NCBI GenBank assembly: GCA_949317995.1
Contig: OX439035.1
Span: 80,353,959-80,417,958, forward strand
Reading direction: 5' to 3'
Length of the DNA stretch: 64,000 nucleotides
From: Acholoe squamosa
Lineage: Eukaryota; Annelida; Polychaeta; Phyllodocida; Polynoidae
In this document: piece after piece, positions 55,469 to 64,000 of the stretch
Position numbering within the stretch: position 1 is the first letter of the stretch
Layout: every line of letters begins with the position of its first letter
Position numbers and translations under genes: made by a program
Notes under the pieces: model-generated
What the model was told of the DNA's origin: nothing
The model's database searches: none
The model's input: only the letters and a program-made list of their open reading frames with translations

Positions 55469-58201
55469 CTAACCAGTGCACTCGCTGCGGTACTTGAGAA
55501 GCTTCCGATCAGCCAGTTGGATGGTGAGGGGATCAAGTTTGTAGACAGCGTTCTCAGTGTTGCCATAACGACTTGGCTTGGGCAGAGTGACTCTGCCAAG
55601 AACGTTGAGGGGGTGGACCCTAGCTGGGATGATCTCCTTCCCCCACTTGAAGCTTCTCTTGTCCGACGCCATGTAGCGCAGCATGTAGTGCACTTGGTAG
55701 AAGTCATTGTCCTTGGCTATCACCTTACCCATAAACCACTTGTCCTTTGAGCTGGTACTGGCCAGGCTGGCAGTGATAAGAATGTCACCTACATGGTACT
55801 CATCCTGCACCAGTACCAACTTCCCTACACTGTCCGTTGGTTGTACATCCTCCTGAGGGAGGGTCGAGGTCGGTGGATCCTGTCGTGCTCGCTTGGTTGT
55901 AGGGACGGCGACGGCACGCTCCGCGGCACGCTTTCGTGCGGCACACGGGGCAATGTTCTCCTTGTCAGCCGTGGCAGGAGTTGGCACCCGGTCACTTCGA
56001 GTGTGCTTACGTGCCACGACTGGTGAGCCGTCCCTGGTGCGCTTGCAGACAGTGGTGCGCACAACAGGATCAAAATCAGGGTCGCCGGTGCGGGCATCCG
56101 CGTCGTCCACCTCTGCAGGGACACTGGCAGGCCGCGTTTTCTTCTGCCGTGTTTGCTTTGGTGGGGGAGGCTTCTTGTTCTTGTTGAAAACCAGCTCATG
56201 CTCAATCCATCCGGAGCAGCCAGTAACGGACCTAAGGTCGACCCAGCAGCAGGGGTCAAAACAGGATTTGTCACGGACAGCGAGTGACCTTCCTTCCTGT
56301 TTGACCATGGCAGCATGGACACTCATGGTGCCCTCTACTGACTTGTCTGCTACCACTGAGCCGAGAGTGAGGCGGGCGGAGGTGACATCCTGCAGAGGGA
56401 CATGGATGTAGTGAACGCGGCCTTCAAGTTTGTTACCTTCGGCCGCGAACTCCTCTGCATTGTTGATGACGGGATGTCCTTCCTTGTTGCGCTTGACGAT
56501 GTTGTCAGCGTTGCGCTTTGCAGCAGCGCCGACGCCATCGCAGGGGCCCTTTCCATGACCCGCCTCGAAGTAGGTCCATGTTGCCCGTAGTCCGTCAAGT
56601 AGTTCGGTGTGGCGTACGAGTATCGAGAACACCGAGATGTTTCGATACTGGCTGGAGGGTGAGTCAGAAGCATAATGGACCACCTTGACGTGTGGCAGGT
56701 TCTCCCTGATGAATGCTGCCAGGCAGCGGAGAAACGCCAAGATGGCGCCAGTGTCGTGCTTCCGGTCGTCAGTGCACAGAGCGACAGAGTGGTGGTTTGT
56801 GGTGCCAGTGTCCTCATCACGGTAGTGGATGACTGCAGGGTGCAGGGTCACTGGCTCCTTCGCGTAATATGTACTCTGTGGAGCATCGGGGTATGATACC
56901 ATCCAGTTTTCCGCAAAGTCCATCTGGATGGTAACTTCCATCGACGACATACTCGCTCGTAGCTCACGTACGATGCGGTGTTGGTTGTGAGCACGGTCGA
57001 CATGGGCAGCCATGGTGATGAACTCCAGTCTGGTTTTCTTGATGAAGTCCGCCTTGGATGCAATCTCTGTACAAGGGCGGAGCTTCTTGATGGTAGTCTT
57101 CTTCTGAGTTCCATCCTTGCCTGTCGACACATACTCATAGTCCACATTCTTCCACACTTCATACTTGACATTCTCGGGGGCTTTGTCCTGGAGAGTCTGT
57201 TCGAACTCTGCCCAGGATGTCATGAACATCTCGTCTTTGAAAGGGATACTGACAGCAGCAAGCCGGAGTGCAAAGTTCTGGTGCTTCTGGCAAAGGCACA
57301 GATCAGTGCTTTGGAGATCCACGGGGATGAACCAGGGAAGGTGTTCTTTCCTGATGCTGTAGAAGAGTGACCGTGAGACCTGCAAGTGAGGAGGTTGTGT
57401 CGCCTCGTACCTCTTGTGGAGCACATGGATAAACTCCCTGAGGTACATTTGCTGGTGCTTCACCTTCTTCAAGGTCTTAGTGTCTTTCTTACCAGGTCTC
57501 ATTTCGGAGTTCTCTGGGTCAGACAAGAACTCCTTGACACTCTCTATCTTGGCCTCCTGATTCACCACACGTGGAGATGGCTGGTCTGAAGGGGTTTTGA
57601 GTAGTGACCGCCTATCCATGCCAAGGGTCTTTGCCAAGCTCACCGCGATCCGCTGTTCTTTGATCACGACGGGCGAAAGCACCTTGTTCATGATGGCGGT
57701 TTTGTCCTTGCGAGGAAGGTTGGCCAGCCCTTCAAGCACAGCCTTCACACTCCTGTCATGCGCCGTCAGCTCTTCCTGTGCAGCTGCTGCAACGCGCTCC
57801 TCCACGTGCGCTACAGCAGGTTCCCCATCCGGTGCAGCTGCTGCAACGCGCTCCTCCACGTGCGCTACAGCAGGTTCCCCATCCGGTGCAGCTGCTGCAA
57901 CGCGCTCCTCCACGTGCGCTACAGCAGGTTCCCCATCCGGTGCAGCTGCTGCAACGCGCTCCTCCATGTGCGCTACAGCAGGTTCAGCGACAGTTGGATG
58001 GTTCGACTGGGCATGGGCAAGCTGAGCCTGCAACTCCTTGATCTGTAGATGTGCCTCAGTCAGGTCTCTGTTCAGTAGCCCTTGTTTATAGTAGTAGCGG
58101 TTGGTTCTGGGGGAGTTGGTCTTCCGTTGCTGTTTCTTCAGGTTTTTAGGAGTGGTCGGTGTCGGTTTGAGGGTCGGTCCTGGTGTCGTCATCATTTCGG
58201 T
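55469..58201 (-). CDS. Transposase, exon 4 (catalytic region)
   Basis: 910 codons plus stop. The phase-0 acceptor is GCGTGCACAG before 58201. A closer acceptor (TTTGTTTGCAG, exon from 58214) would put the coding frame out of phase with exon 3. The same frame is open to an ATG at 58255. Candidate catalytic acids are Asp in DFAENW (56918-56920), Asp in YASDSPSSQYRN (56663-56665), then Glu in FEAGHGKG (56564-56566) or Asp in GPCDGVG (56537-56539): spacing D-84-D-32-E or D-84-D-41-D. A CLCQKH cluster precedes. Four 20-residue repeats (AVAHVEERVAAAA) lie near the exon start. Nuclear-type basic stretches follow the core, then a C-terminal Tudor/Agenet-like segment (WFMGKVIAKDNDFYQVHY). No internal stop. 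Confidence 0.8.
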   Translation of the reverse strand, partial: TEMMTTPGPTLKPTPTTPKNLKKQQRKTNSPRTNRYYYKQGLLNRDLTEAHLQIKELQAQLAHAQSNHPTVAEPAVAHMEERVAAAAPDGEPAVAHVEERVAAAAPDGEPAVAHVEERVAAAAPDGEPAVAHVEERVAAAAQEELTAHDRSVKAVLEGLANLPRKDKTAIMNKVLSPVVIKEQRIAVSLAKTLGMDRRSLLKTPSDQPSPRVVNQEAKIESVKEFLSDPENSEMRPGKKDTKTLKKVKHQQMYLREFIHVLHKRYEATQPPHLQVSRSLFYSIRKEHLPWFIPVDLQSTDLCLCQKHQNFALRLAAVSIPFKDEMFMTSWAEFEQTLQDKAPENVKYEVWKNVDYEYVSTGKDGTQKKTTIKKLRPCTEIASKADFIKKTRLEFITMAAHVDRAHNQHRIVRELRASMSSMEVTIQMDFAENWMVSYPDAPQSTYYAKEPVTLHPAVIHYRDEDTGTTNHHSVALCTDDRKHDTGAILAFLRCLAAFIRENLPHVKVVHYASDSPSSQYRNISVFSILVRHTELLDGLRATWTYFEAGHGKGPCDGVGAAAKRNADNIVKRNKEGHPVINNAEEFAAEGNKLEGRVHYIHVPLQDVTSARLTLGSVVADKSVEGTMSVHAAMVKQEGRSLAVRDKSCFDPCCWVDLRSVTGCSGWIEHELVFNKNKKPPPPKQTRQKKTRPASVPAEVDDADARTGDPDFDPVVRTTVCKRTRDGSPVVARKHTRSDRVPTPATADKENIAPCAARKRAAERAVAVPTTKRARQDPPTSTLPQEDVQPTDSVGKLVLVQDEYHVGDILITASLASTSSKDKWFMGKVIAKDNDFYQVHYMLRYMASDKRSFKWGKEIIPARVHPLNVLGRVTLPKPSRYGNTENAVYKLDPLTIQLADRKLLKYRSECTG
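57783..57990 (-). repeat. 60-bp in-frame coding repeat in the transposase
   Basis: Three to four near-identical 60-bp units encode PDGEPAVAHVEERVAAAA, a length of 20 residues each. Near-identity at synonymous sites indicates recent expansion. Confidence 0.9.
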
Positions 58202-58320
58202 CTGTGCACGCGGGCTGCAAACAAATGAACAATCATTAATTTTCAGTTTCATCATGCCTCATTTATTTATAAGATACATGTAAGGCTACTACACCACTGG
58301 GGCCCCCATGCTATCATTTT

Positions 58321-58700
58321 GATCAAGCGCGTTACCGCTGACTAGAAATTTTGATCAAGCGCGTTACACATTGAAATGGCCTTATTCTATGATATTATAC
58401 ACAGTTATTCATCATTTTTGCCCTAGTAAGGCTACTACACCCCAGGATATATCATTTTGATCAAGCGCGTTACACATTGAAATGGCCTTATTCTATGATA
58501 TTATACACAGTTATTCATCATTTTTGCCCTAGTAAGGCTACTACACCCCAGGATATATCATTTTGATCAAGCGCGTTACACATTGAAATGGCCTTATTCT
58601 ATGATATTATACACAGTTATTCATCATTTTTGCCCTAGTAAGGCTACTACACCCCAGGATATATCATTTTGATCAAGCGCGTTACACATTGAAATGGCAG
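58321..58700. repeat. 106-bp tandem repeat in intron 3 of the transposase
   Basis: The 15-bp motif starts at 58353, 58459, 58565 and 58671, a period of exactly 106 bp, with a further copy at 58321. Units contain GCCTTATTCTATGATATTAT and CTACTACACCCCAGGATATA. A single diverged copy of the same unit, with two motif copies, lies at 61150-61278 upstream of the gene. Confidence 0.92.
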
Positions 58701-59027
58701 TACATGTACAATAATCTTAATTCTAAAAATTCAACAAGCAAGGAAACATTCAACATGGAACAAACTATTCTTATCTCAGATTTATTATGATAATTACATT
58801 CACTGAGGAACACTGTCTTTACGGACGGTGGCACTGTAAATTGATAACAATTAGTTAAATGTTATCATTGATTAAGTTAAGTTAAATAGAAGAGTGGAAT
58901 AAATCATACTAAGTAGCACTTTACTGATCAAGAATTTTAGGGCCAATTTTAGTTTTAGAATTATTATAAATTTATGATTCTTCACAGTTAAGAACACAAA
59001 AGAAGGGACTATGATTCAAATACTTAC

Positions 59028-59315
59028 GCGATGTCCTCGAGTAGTCCCACATTGAACCCCGGTGGGGAGGCCTCCTGGACCCGGCCACTTCGGCCTCTCT
59101 GGGGAGACGCGCCGAGCAGCCTGGCGAACGGGCCGGGCCTCCGCAACCAGGGCCCCCTCCTGTGTTGGGGCCTCCGTAGGCGGCTGTGGTGGTGCGGGCA
59201 CTACGGGGGCCTCCTCCTCCTCGGACAGCAGGAGGGGGTTCTCGGGGACATCACCTGCCAGCGTCCGTTCCTCCTCCTCCTCGCTGGAGATGACCTCCGG
59301 GTCTTCCGGCGTCTC
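59028..59315 (-). CDS. Transposase gene, exon 3
   Basis: 288 bp, 96 codons. The acceptor TTCTATACATCAG precedes 59315 and the donor GTAAGTA follows 59028. It encodes an acidic stretch (EVISSEEEEERTLAG), a Pro-rich stretch (VVPAPPQPPTEAPTQ) and an Arg-rich end. GC-rich against AT-rich introns. Phase 0 at both sides. Intron 3 (58202-59027, 826 bp) holds the 106-bp tandem repeat. Confidence 0.75.
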
Positions 59316-59518
59316 CTGATGTATAGAACAAGGAAAATATTCATGAATAACATTTACACGATGCACCAATGCAGTGCTGATGAGTTACTCTTTAAGTACA
59401 TAATTCTACTTTGATAACCAATTACCAAAATAACAGTGCTGATGAGTTACTCTTTAAGTACATGTATAATTCTACTTTGATAACCAATTACCAAATGACA
59501 CTTTTAATTCATACTTAC
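59316..59518 (-). other. Transposase intron 2 with a tandem duplication
   Basis: 203 bp, GTAAGT to CAG. Contains two tandem copies of a roughly 63-bp unit with GTGCTGATGAGTTACTCTTT and GATAACCAATTACCAAA. Confidence 0.75.
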
Positions 59519-59881
59519 TCCATACTCCTCGTAGGCCACCGACCCAAAGGAAGTGGTAGCGGAGCGGGAAGTGAACAGCGCGACCGGCAGGCCGCGCCCA
59601 CGTCCACGCGCTGGGCAACCTGCCGGTGTCTGCTTCTTGGAGGTCTTCCCGCGCCCCTTACCCTTGCCCTGGGCCGGTGGCTTTGGAGTGGCAGCAGTCG
59701 GGGTGGCGGTCTTGGCGGCGGTCTTGGCGGCGGTCTTGGCGGCCTTCGCTGGGGGACCAGCAGCAGGAGGTGCAGGGGCGGCAGGAGGTGCTGGGGCGGC
59801 CTCCCCGGAACACCCTTCCCCGGCTGCCTCCCTCTCCGCCACGGCCTCCGCCTCCTCGCGGGCCATTTCCGCATCTACCCA
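59519..59881 (-). CDS. Transposase gene, exon 2
   Basis: 363 bp, 121 codons. The acceptor TTTTCTTATTCAG precedes 59881 and the donor GTAAGT follows 59519. It encodes an acidic start (WVDAEMAREEAEAVAEREAA), an Ala/Pro-rich middle with repeated KTAAKTAAKT, and a Lys/Arg/Gly-rich basic end (GKGKGRGKTSKK, ARGRGRG) that may bind nucleic acid. Phase 0 at both sides. Confidence 0.78.
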
Positions 59882-60078
59882 CTGAATAAGAAAAGGGTCA
59901 CAACTTGCATTTGTCAGCAATACAATACAGGCATGTTTATGCTATACTAGAATTAAGAATTAAGAATTCATAGTTACTTTACATACATACATGTACATTA
60001 CATTTATAATTTACATTGGTTGAATGTCTGCTATGGTTTGCATTATACATGTACAAGTTTAATTTCATCATTTCATAC

Positions 60079-60363
60079 CTCAGCCGCATTGGCATCTGTC
60101 CATGCCGGCGGTGCGACGCCCCGGCGCCGGGCATCATCCAGGGCCCTCTTCTTGGCGGCCCGGAAGGCCCCCATCCTCCTCTTCCTCTCCTTGCCCTTCT
60201 CTGAGCGCTGGGCGTCGCACTGCCGTGCACTCAGGGCCTTGCGGAGGTTCTCAGCCCGCCGCACCACCTCCTCTCCCTCCTCCTCTGCCCTCCTCGCCAT
60301 GTAGGCCTTCTGTGAGTCGGTGTGACTCACCGCCTCACCCTCAGGCAATTTCTTGTGACCCAT
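60079..60363 (-). CDS. Transposase gene, first recognised exon
   Basis: 285 bp, 95 codons, from ATG at 60363 to the donor GTATGA after 60079. Lys/Arg/Glu-rich and helical-looking (AYMARRAEEEGEEVVRRAEN, KERKRRMGAFRAAKKRAL). An acceptor-like TTATCTCCTTTTCAG lies just one base before the ATG, so there is probably a non-coding or further coding exon upstream. Intron 1 (59882-60078) is 197 bp. Confidence 0.75.
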
Positions 60364-62344
60364 TCTGAAAAGGAGATAAAAAGCACTGAGAAAAGAGCAA
60401 ATATCAACACTGTAACATGTACAACAAATAGATGGAAATATGTCTATATTCTAAAGAATGGATGTATTGACCATGCCAGGATACTGTGCAAGATTACTGA
60501 CACATTGGGAGACCTCCGGGAAGCGACATGTGTATTGTAACTGAGAATTTATCAAAAATTGTCCTACCCCAGATACATGTTGAATTTTTTTTTTTCAGAA
60601 ATGAAAGGATGACCATTCCACATGATAGAGGTACCATAGGCGCACATTGTGTTAATTTTTGGGGGGGCTGACTACAGGATAGGTGCCTTTTTTATGCATA
60701 ATAGTGGTTATGTAACGTGCTTGATGAAAATAAATTCTTCTATAAATCAGAGTAATTAAAGTCTAACACACATCATATTAGGTCTGGACATTGGATAGTA
60801 GTCCCAAATAATATATTAACACCAAAAATACACGAGTTTGCTATTATTGTGTACAAAGGAGGGATTTTTGACTCGCCGGTAACGCGCTTGATGAAAATAA
60901 CATCTAACGTCTTCTGGTGGTCACTGTGCCAATATAATCAAACCCAGCAGCGATGTAACACATTTAGACAATAAAATACACATAGAGGAGGTATCATAAC
61001 CACAGGAATGTGTGTAAATATTGGGAATATGGTGAAAATCGATCGAAATGGTACCTAAAACAGTGCCAGCAGGGAAGAGAAAATGATTTGGCATGGGTGG
61101 GGGGGTCCAAAATGGCGGAGAAGGTACCAAACCTGCACTAAAGCACAGCAAAGGCCTTATTCTATGATATTAAACACAGTTATTCATCAATTTGGCCATA
61201 GTAAGGCTACTACACCCCAGAATATCATTTTCATCAAGCGCGTTACCGCCGACTAGAAATTTTGGTCAAGCGCGTTACAGGCTATTTTGGGTCACAGAAG
61301 CTACCAAAATGGCGTCAGGGCTTGGATTTTCGCCCACGCCGATCGTCTAACACGTATTCGACACAATTTACATACTTTTGGTACACAAAAACAACATCAA
61401 CAACATCCATCGGCATCAAACATCAAAATTTCATCAAGTTTCGATCAATATCACTCACCTTTTGGTTGTTTTCTAGAAAACTGTTGGCGATAAACACCGG
61501 GGTAAACGATCCTAAACAAGTTCAGAACCGGATGACAACTTTTGGGAAGTCCCCGGTGGAGGCCACTTCCGCCCGGGTAACAGGAGGTGATTTTCTTCTC
61601 CCGCCATAATTTTGCCGAATACCGATCAAGTGCGTTACATATGATAAACGACCATGGTTTGGGGCAACCGAAGCATGTAGAGACCCGATTTTTTTTTTAA
61701 AACGACACCTCAACAATAGATACACACTATATAATAGGTGAGATAACCCCTAGATGATTTATATAGGCTGCACAGAGGAAAGTGTTGCTTCAGGGGGAGT
61801 GGGGATGACTGACTTGAAAATTACTTGAATGTGTATTGCGCGCACGGGCTGGGAGATACAAAAAAAATTTTTTTCCTCAAAAATACCCCATATGCTCCCC
61901 CTCTATGGTGATAGATGAGAAACCACAAACAACTGTTCTAGTATCTATTATATTGATTTTCAATTTTGATCAAGCGCGTTACACGTACTATTTCAACTTA
62001 GAAGACCTGATGTTAAAAAAGAATTACTGGACATGTCACCTCCAATACACATGGAAATGTTAGATAGGACCCCCAGCTATGAAATAAATAATAATATGGT
62101 GGACTACTACTGCTTTCCTTGATGATATTTGGTCTGGAATAAGGTGGAAATTGAAAAAAAAAAACAATTTTTGGCAATTTTCCAACTTTGGGCCACCATA
62201 GCTCAAAAAATATTGGTCCGACATACGCAAATTTGCCCTCTTTTTGAAGCCCAACATGTTTTCTCATAAATGAGACCATAAACAGGAAGATTGATGGAAC
62301 AATTTTTATTCTGGAGTCACATGTATCCAAAAAGACCCCAAAAA
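60364..62344. other. 5' side of the transposon: promoter region of the transposase
   Basis: About 2 kb without a convincing coding frame, between the first recognised exon and the right terminus. Holds six 15-bp motifs (two in minus, four in plus orientation) and the diverged 106-bp unit (61150-61278). The transposase promoter and any leader exon should lie here; no TATA box could be chosen with confidence. Confidence 0.55.
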
Positions 62345-62376
62345 CCCAAAGGTGGGGCAGTTCACAGGAATCACCC
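62345..62376 (-). repeat. Right terminal inverted repeat of the DNA transposon
   Basis: Perfect 32-bp reverse complement of 52943-52974, followed by AGAT. Confidence 0.95.
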
Positions 62377-62390
62377 AGATAATCTATTAG

Positions 62391-62570
62391 GGGTAGACAC
62401 TAACATTTTGGCTAATTTGGTCACCCGGGCCAGTAGTCTGGTATGCGGCAATGTATTTTCAAATATTTTACTGGCCAAATGACCAATTTCAAAAGGAATC
62501 TAGAAATAATCACTGGTCCCCAGCCAAAACTACTGGCCATTGGCCACCGGGCCAGTGTTAGTGTCTACCT
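62391..62570. mobile_element. MITE-D, small inverted-repeat element
   Basis: GGTAGACACTAACA at 62392-62405 is exactly inverted at 62556-62569. It is 180 bp with internal repeats of CTACTGGCC/GGGCCAGT type and no coding capacity. It lies 14 bp from the right end of the large DNA transposon. No clear target duplication. Confidence 0.65.
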
Positions 62571-64000
62571 CTGATCTATAGAGGAACCTGAAAAAGTGTG
62601 GGACAAGCACCCCCTATACAGCACTGAGTAAGAATAGCTGGCCACAGCAAAGATTAGCTTGAAAAAAATAATTCATTTTGCTACCCCCCCCCCCCCCGCA
62701 AAATAAGAGTGGTACATTTAGCAACAGAAGGGGTGAATTTAATTGAGAACATGTGAAGAAGTTGTTGTTTTTTGTCTGGTGGGGAGGATGGGTGCCCCCC
62801 TTGATGCGACATGGAACTGAATTGTACCTACACCCCGATCATGCACACCACAGTTGAATGTAACATGAATCACTATCTTGCTGATAAAAGTAGACTGCTT
62901 AAAACACACAGCCACTCCAACCCCCTACCCTTCTATCAAAAATGTCCTTTTGATCTAAGTATCGTACTTCTTGTAGAGATAAAGGAGTAGAATGGAAACT
63001 CTATACATCTTTGGCACATTCCTTAGCGATGTATACCGGATGTTGCGCCTACATGACACCATGAATCCGTTTTAATTCATGCTATACATGATTCCAACAA
63101 TACATGGCTTCAAATAAAATGAGAGCATGTATCAGCATTATAGTACCTATACATATAAAAAAGACACTACTCATTGATTAGAACTGTCACCACAGATACA
63201 GACGAGAGCTTTCAATAAATCATGGCTTTTCCCTATCACAGCTATAAGAAGAAATTCGTTAGTTCCCTCAAGAGCTGCCTAATTAGGCAGATCTCTATAA
63301 AACAATGGCTGTTGATTAATGAACTGCGCTTTATCTCTCCTGGAACGCCGCTCCAGTTGCACCACGTCCGGGCCCATTCCCGTCACCTGCCAACACAGGG
63401 TGTGCGGGGTAGCATCAAATACTCAAAACTACAAGGACGAAGACGCCGGGTTAACTCCATGACAGTAAAGCTTTTTTTACTAATCAAAAATATATTCTAC
63501 AAGAGCAACAGTCAGCTGTCAACTAGTAATAGAGTGTATCACCATATCCTTTGTTATATTCAGCAGATTCATTTGATTGTCATTTGTATTTAGCGCTAAT
63601 GAATGTACCCCATGATATTGAGTTTTTTGTACAACACAAGTTTTACTTAATTTATGGGACCATATAGTGATCTGTGCATACGTTAATTGCACTTCGCCAT
63701 GTCTGCAAGGTACAATGTGCTCTCATCAAAGTCCTCACCAGCGTCCACAATAATGATTTGCCCAAAGTCCAGCAGGATGAGCGTGTTCAAGAAGGGGTAG
63801 CAAACTGTAATAAAGGGCGTGGGGGACATATCTGGACCTGGGAAACTTTAATGGCAAATCCAATTGTCTTCAATTTAACTGAAGTTTTTGCCTTAAAATA
63901 TGTTTCCTGTCCAGATGCCTGGTGGATTTTTTTTTTGTTGAGAATGGGAAAATCAGTCAGGTCGCAGGCATAGACTGAAAATTTGCAACGTCTATGTCTT
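62571..64000. other. Non-coding DNA, no feature
   Basis: AT-rich with short homopolymers. An open stretch at 63222-63593 shows no family resemblance or splice sites. Confidence 0.45.

Larger units (their letters stand above)
53129..61982. repeat. Dispersed 15-bp motif GATCAAGCGCGTTAC, 18 copies
   Basis: Plus orientation starts: 53487, 53869, 54251, 54633, 54996, 55359, 58321, 58353, 58459, 58565, 58671, 61232, 61264, 61624 and 61968. Minus orientation starts: 53129, 60712 and 60879. Variation is almost confined to the first base (G, C) or single changes such as AGCGTG. All found copies lie within the transposon; none was noticed elsewhere in the window. The copies nearest each end read in the same sense relative to the terminus. 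The likely role is transposase binding or regulation of the transposase gene, but this is unproven. Confidence 0.85.
52939..62380. mobile_element. Large DNA transposon, Sola-like, with target duplications
   Basis: The element is 52943-62376 (9,434 bp), flanked by AGAT at 52939-52942 and 62377-62380. It has 32-bp perfect terminal inverted repeats starting GGGTGATTCCTGTGAACTGC. Inside are a four-exon transposase gene on the minus strand, two tandem-repeat arrays and 18 copies of a 15-bp motif in both orientations, placed symmetrically near the ends (inward-reading GTAACGCGCTTGATC at both). A 4-bp duplication and GGG/CCC ends fit Sola transposons. The catalytic motifs would suit a DDE/DDD enzyme. 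The superfamily name is inference and the element may belong to an undescribed group. Confidence 0.85.

Noticed and set aside
55825..58048. Plus-strand open frames opposite the transposase
   Set aside because: They are shadows of the GC-rich, repeat-containing coding strand and lack start or splice context.
53129..61982. CRISPR-like spaced repeats
   Set aside because: The spacing is irregular or equal to a tandem-repeat period, copies occur in both orientations, and the DNA is eukaryotic.
52943..62376. Kolobok or KDZ transposon
   Set aside because: Kolobok duplicates TTAA and KDZ elements usually make 8-bp duplications; here the duplication is AGAT, 4 bp, and no THAP or KDZ hallmark was seen.
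63222..63593. Possible gene in the right flank
   Set aside because: No family resemblance, no splice sites, and composition no different from surrounding non-coding DNA.

Overview
The window is animal nuclear DNA, AT-rich and repeat-rich. Evidence for this is introns with GT-AG borders, a split deneddylase-like gene, a DIRS element, a Ty3/Gypsy element, a decayed non-LTR retrotransposon, MITE-like inverted-repeat elements and many micro- and minisatellites. The repeat mix and frequent TACATGTA-like words suggest a marine invertebrate (lancelet, hemichordate or mollusc type). The species cannot be fixed from the sequence alone.

Host genes. The one confidently recognised host gene is on the minus strand: three exons of a SENP8/NEDP1-like NEDD8 protease (15999-16107, 14111-14226, 4252-4430). 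Together they carry the His, Asp and Cys of the catalytic triad. The intron between the last two exons is 9.7 kb and has absorbed a complete DIRS retrotransposon (7032-12670) and several MITEs. The DIRS element sits inside an old 46-bp minisatellite. A few other exon-like stretches (18827-18878, 24086-24229, 51830-51951) are weaker.

Ty3/Gypsy element, 27594-40540, plus strand. Its two 468-bp LTRs differ at one base, so it is young. Order: LTR, tRNA-His-like primer site, coiled-coil Gag with a CCHC knuckle, protease-RT-RNase H, integrase, then an internal promoter-like block, a chain of small RNA hairpins, a 990-residue extra protein of unknown function in the env position, polypurine tract, LTR. 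Gag and Pol overlap in the -1 frame. Pol and integrase are separated by a frame break in a G run.

Region 40.5-52.9 kb holds a dead LINE reverse transcriptase that stops at a (TA)n tract, MITEs, minisatellites, hairpins and a pair of CRE-like sites, but no clear gene.

Large DNA transposon, 52943-62376. It has 32-bp perfect terminal inverted repeats and a 4-bp AGAT target duplication. It encodes a four-exon transposase gene on the minus strand (about 1,222 residues; all introns phase 0). Eighteen copies of a 15-bp motif, GATCAAGCGCGTTAC, were found in this element and none was noticed elsewhere in the window. Many of them head 382/363-bp or 106-bp tandem repeats. The 4-bp duplication and GGG/CCC ends fit the Sola type, but this assignment is an inference. 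This element and its motif system, and the hairpin chain plus extra ORF of the Gypsy element, are the two best candidates for something undescribed.
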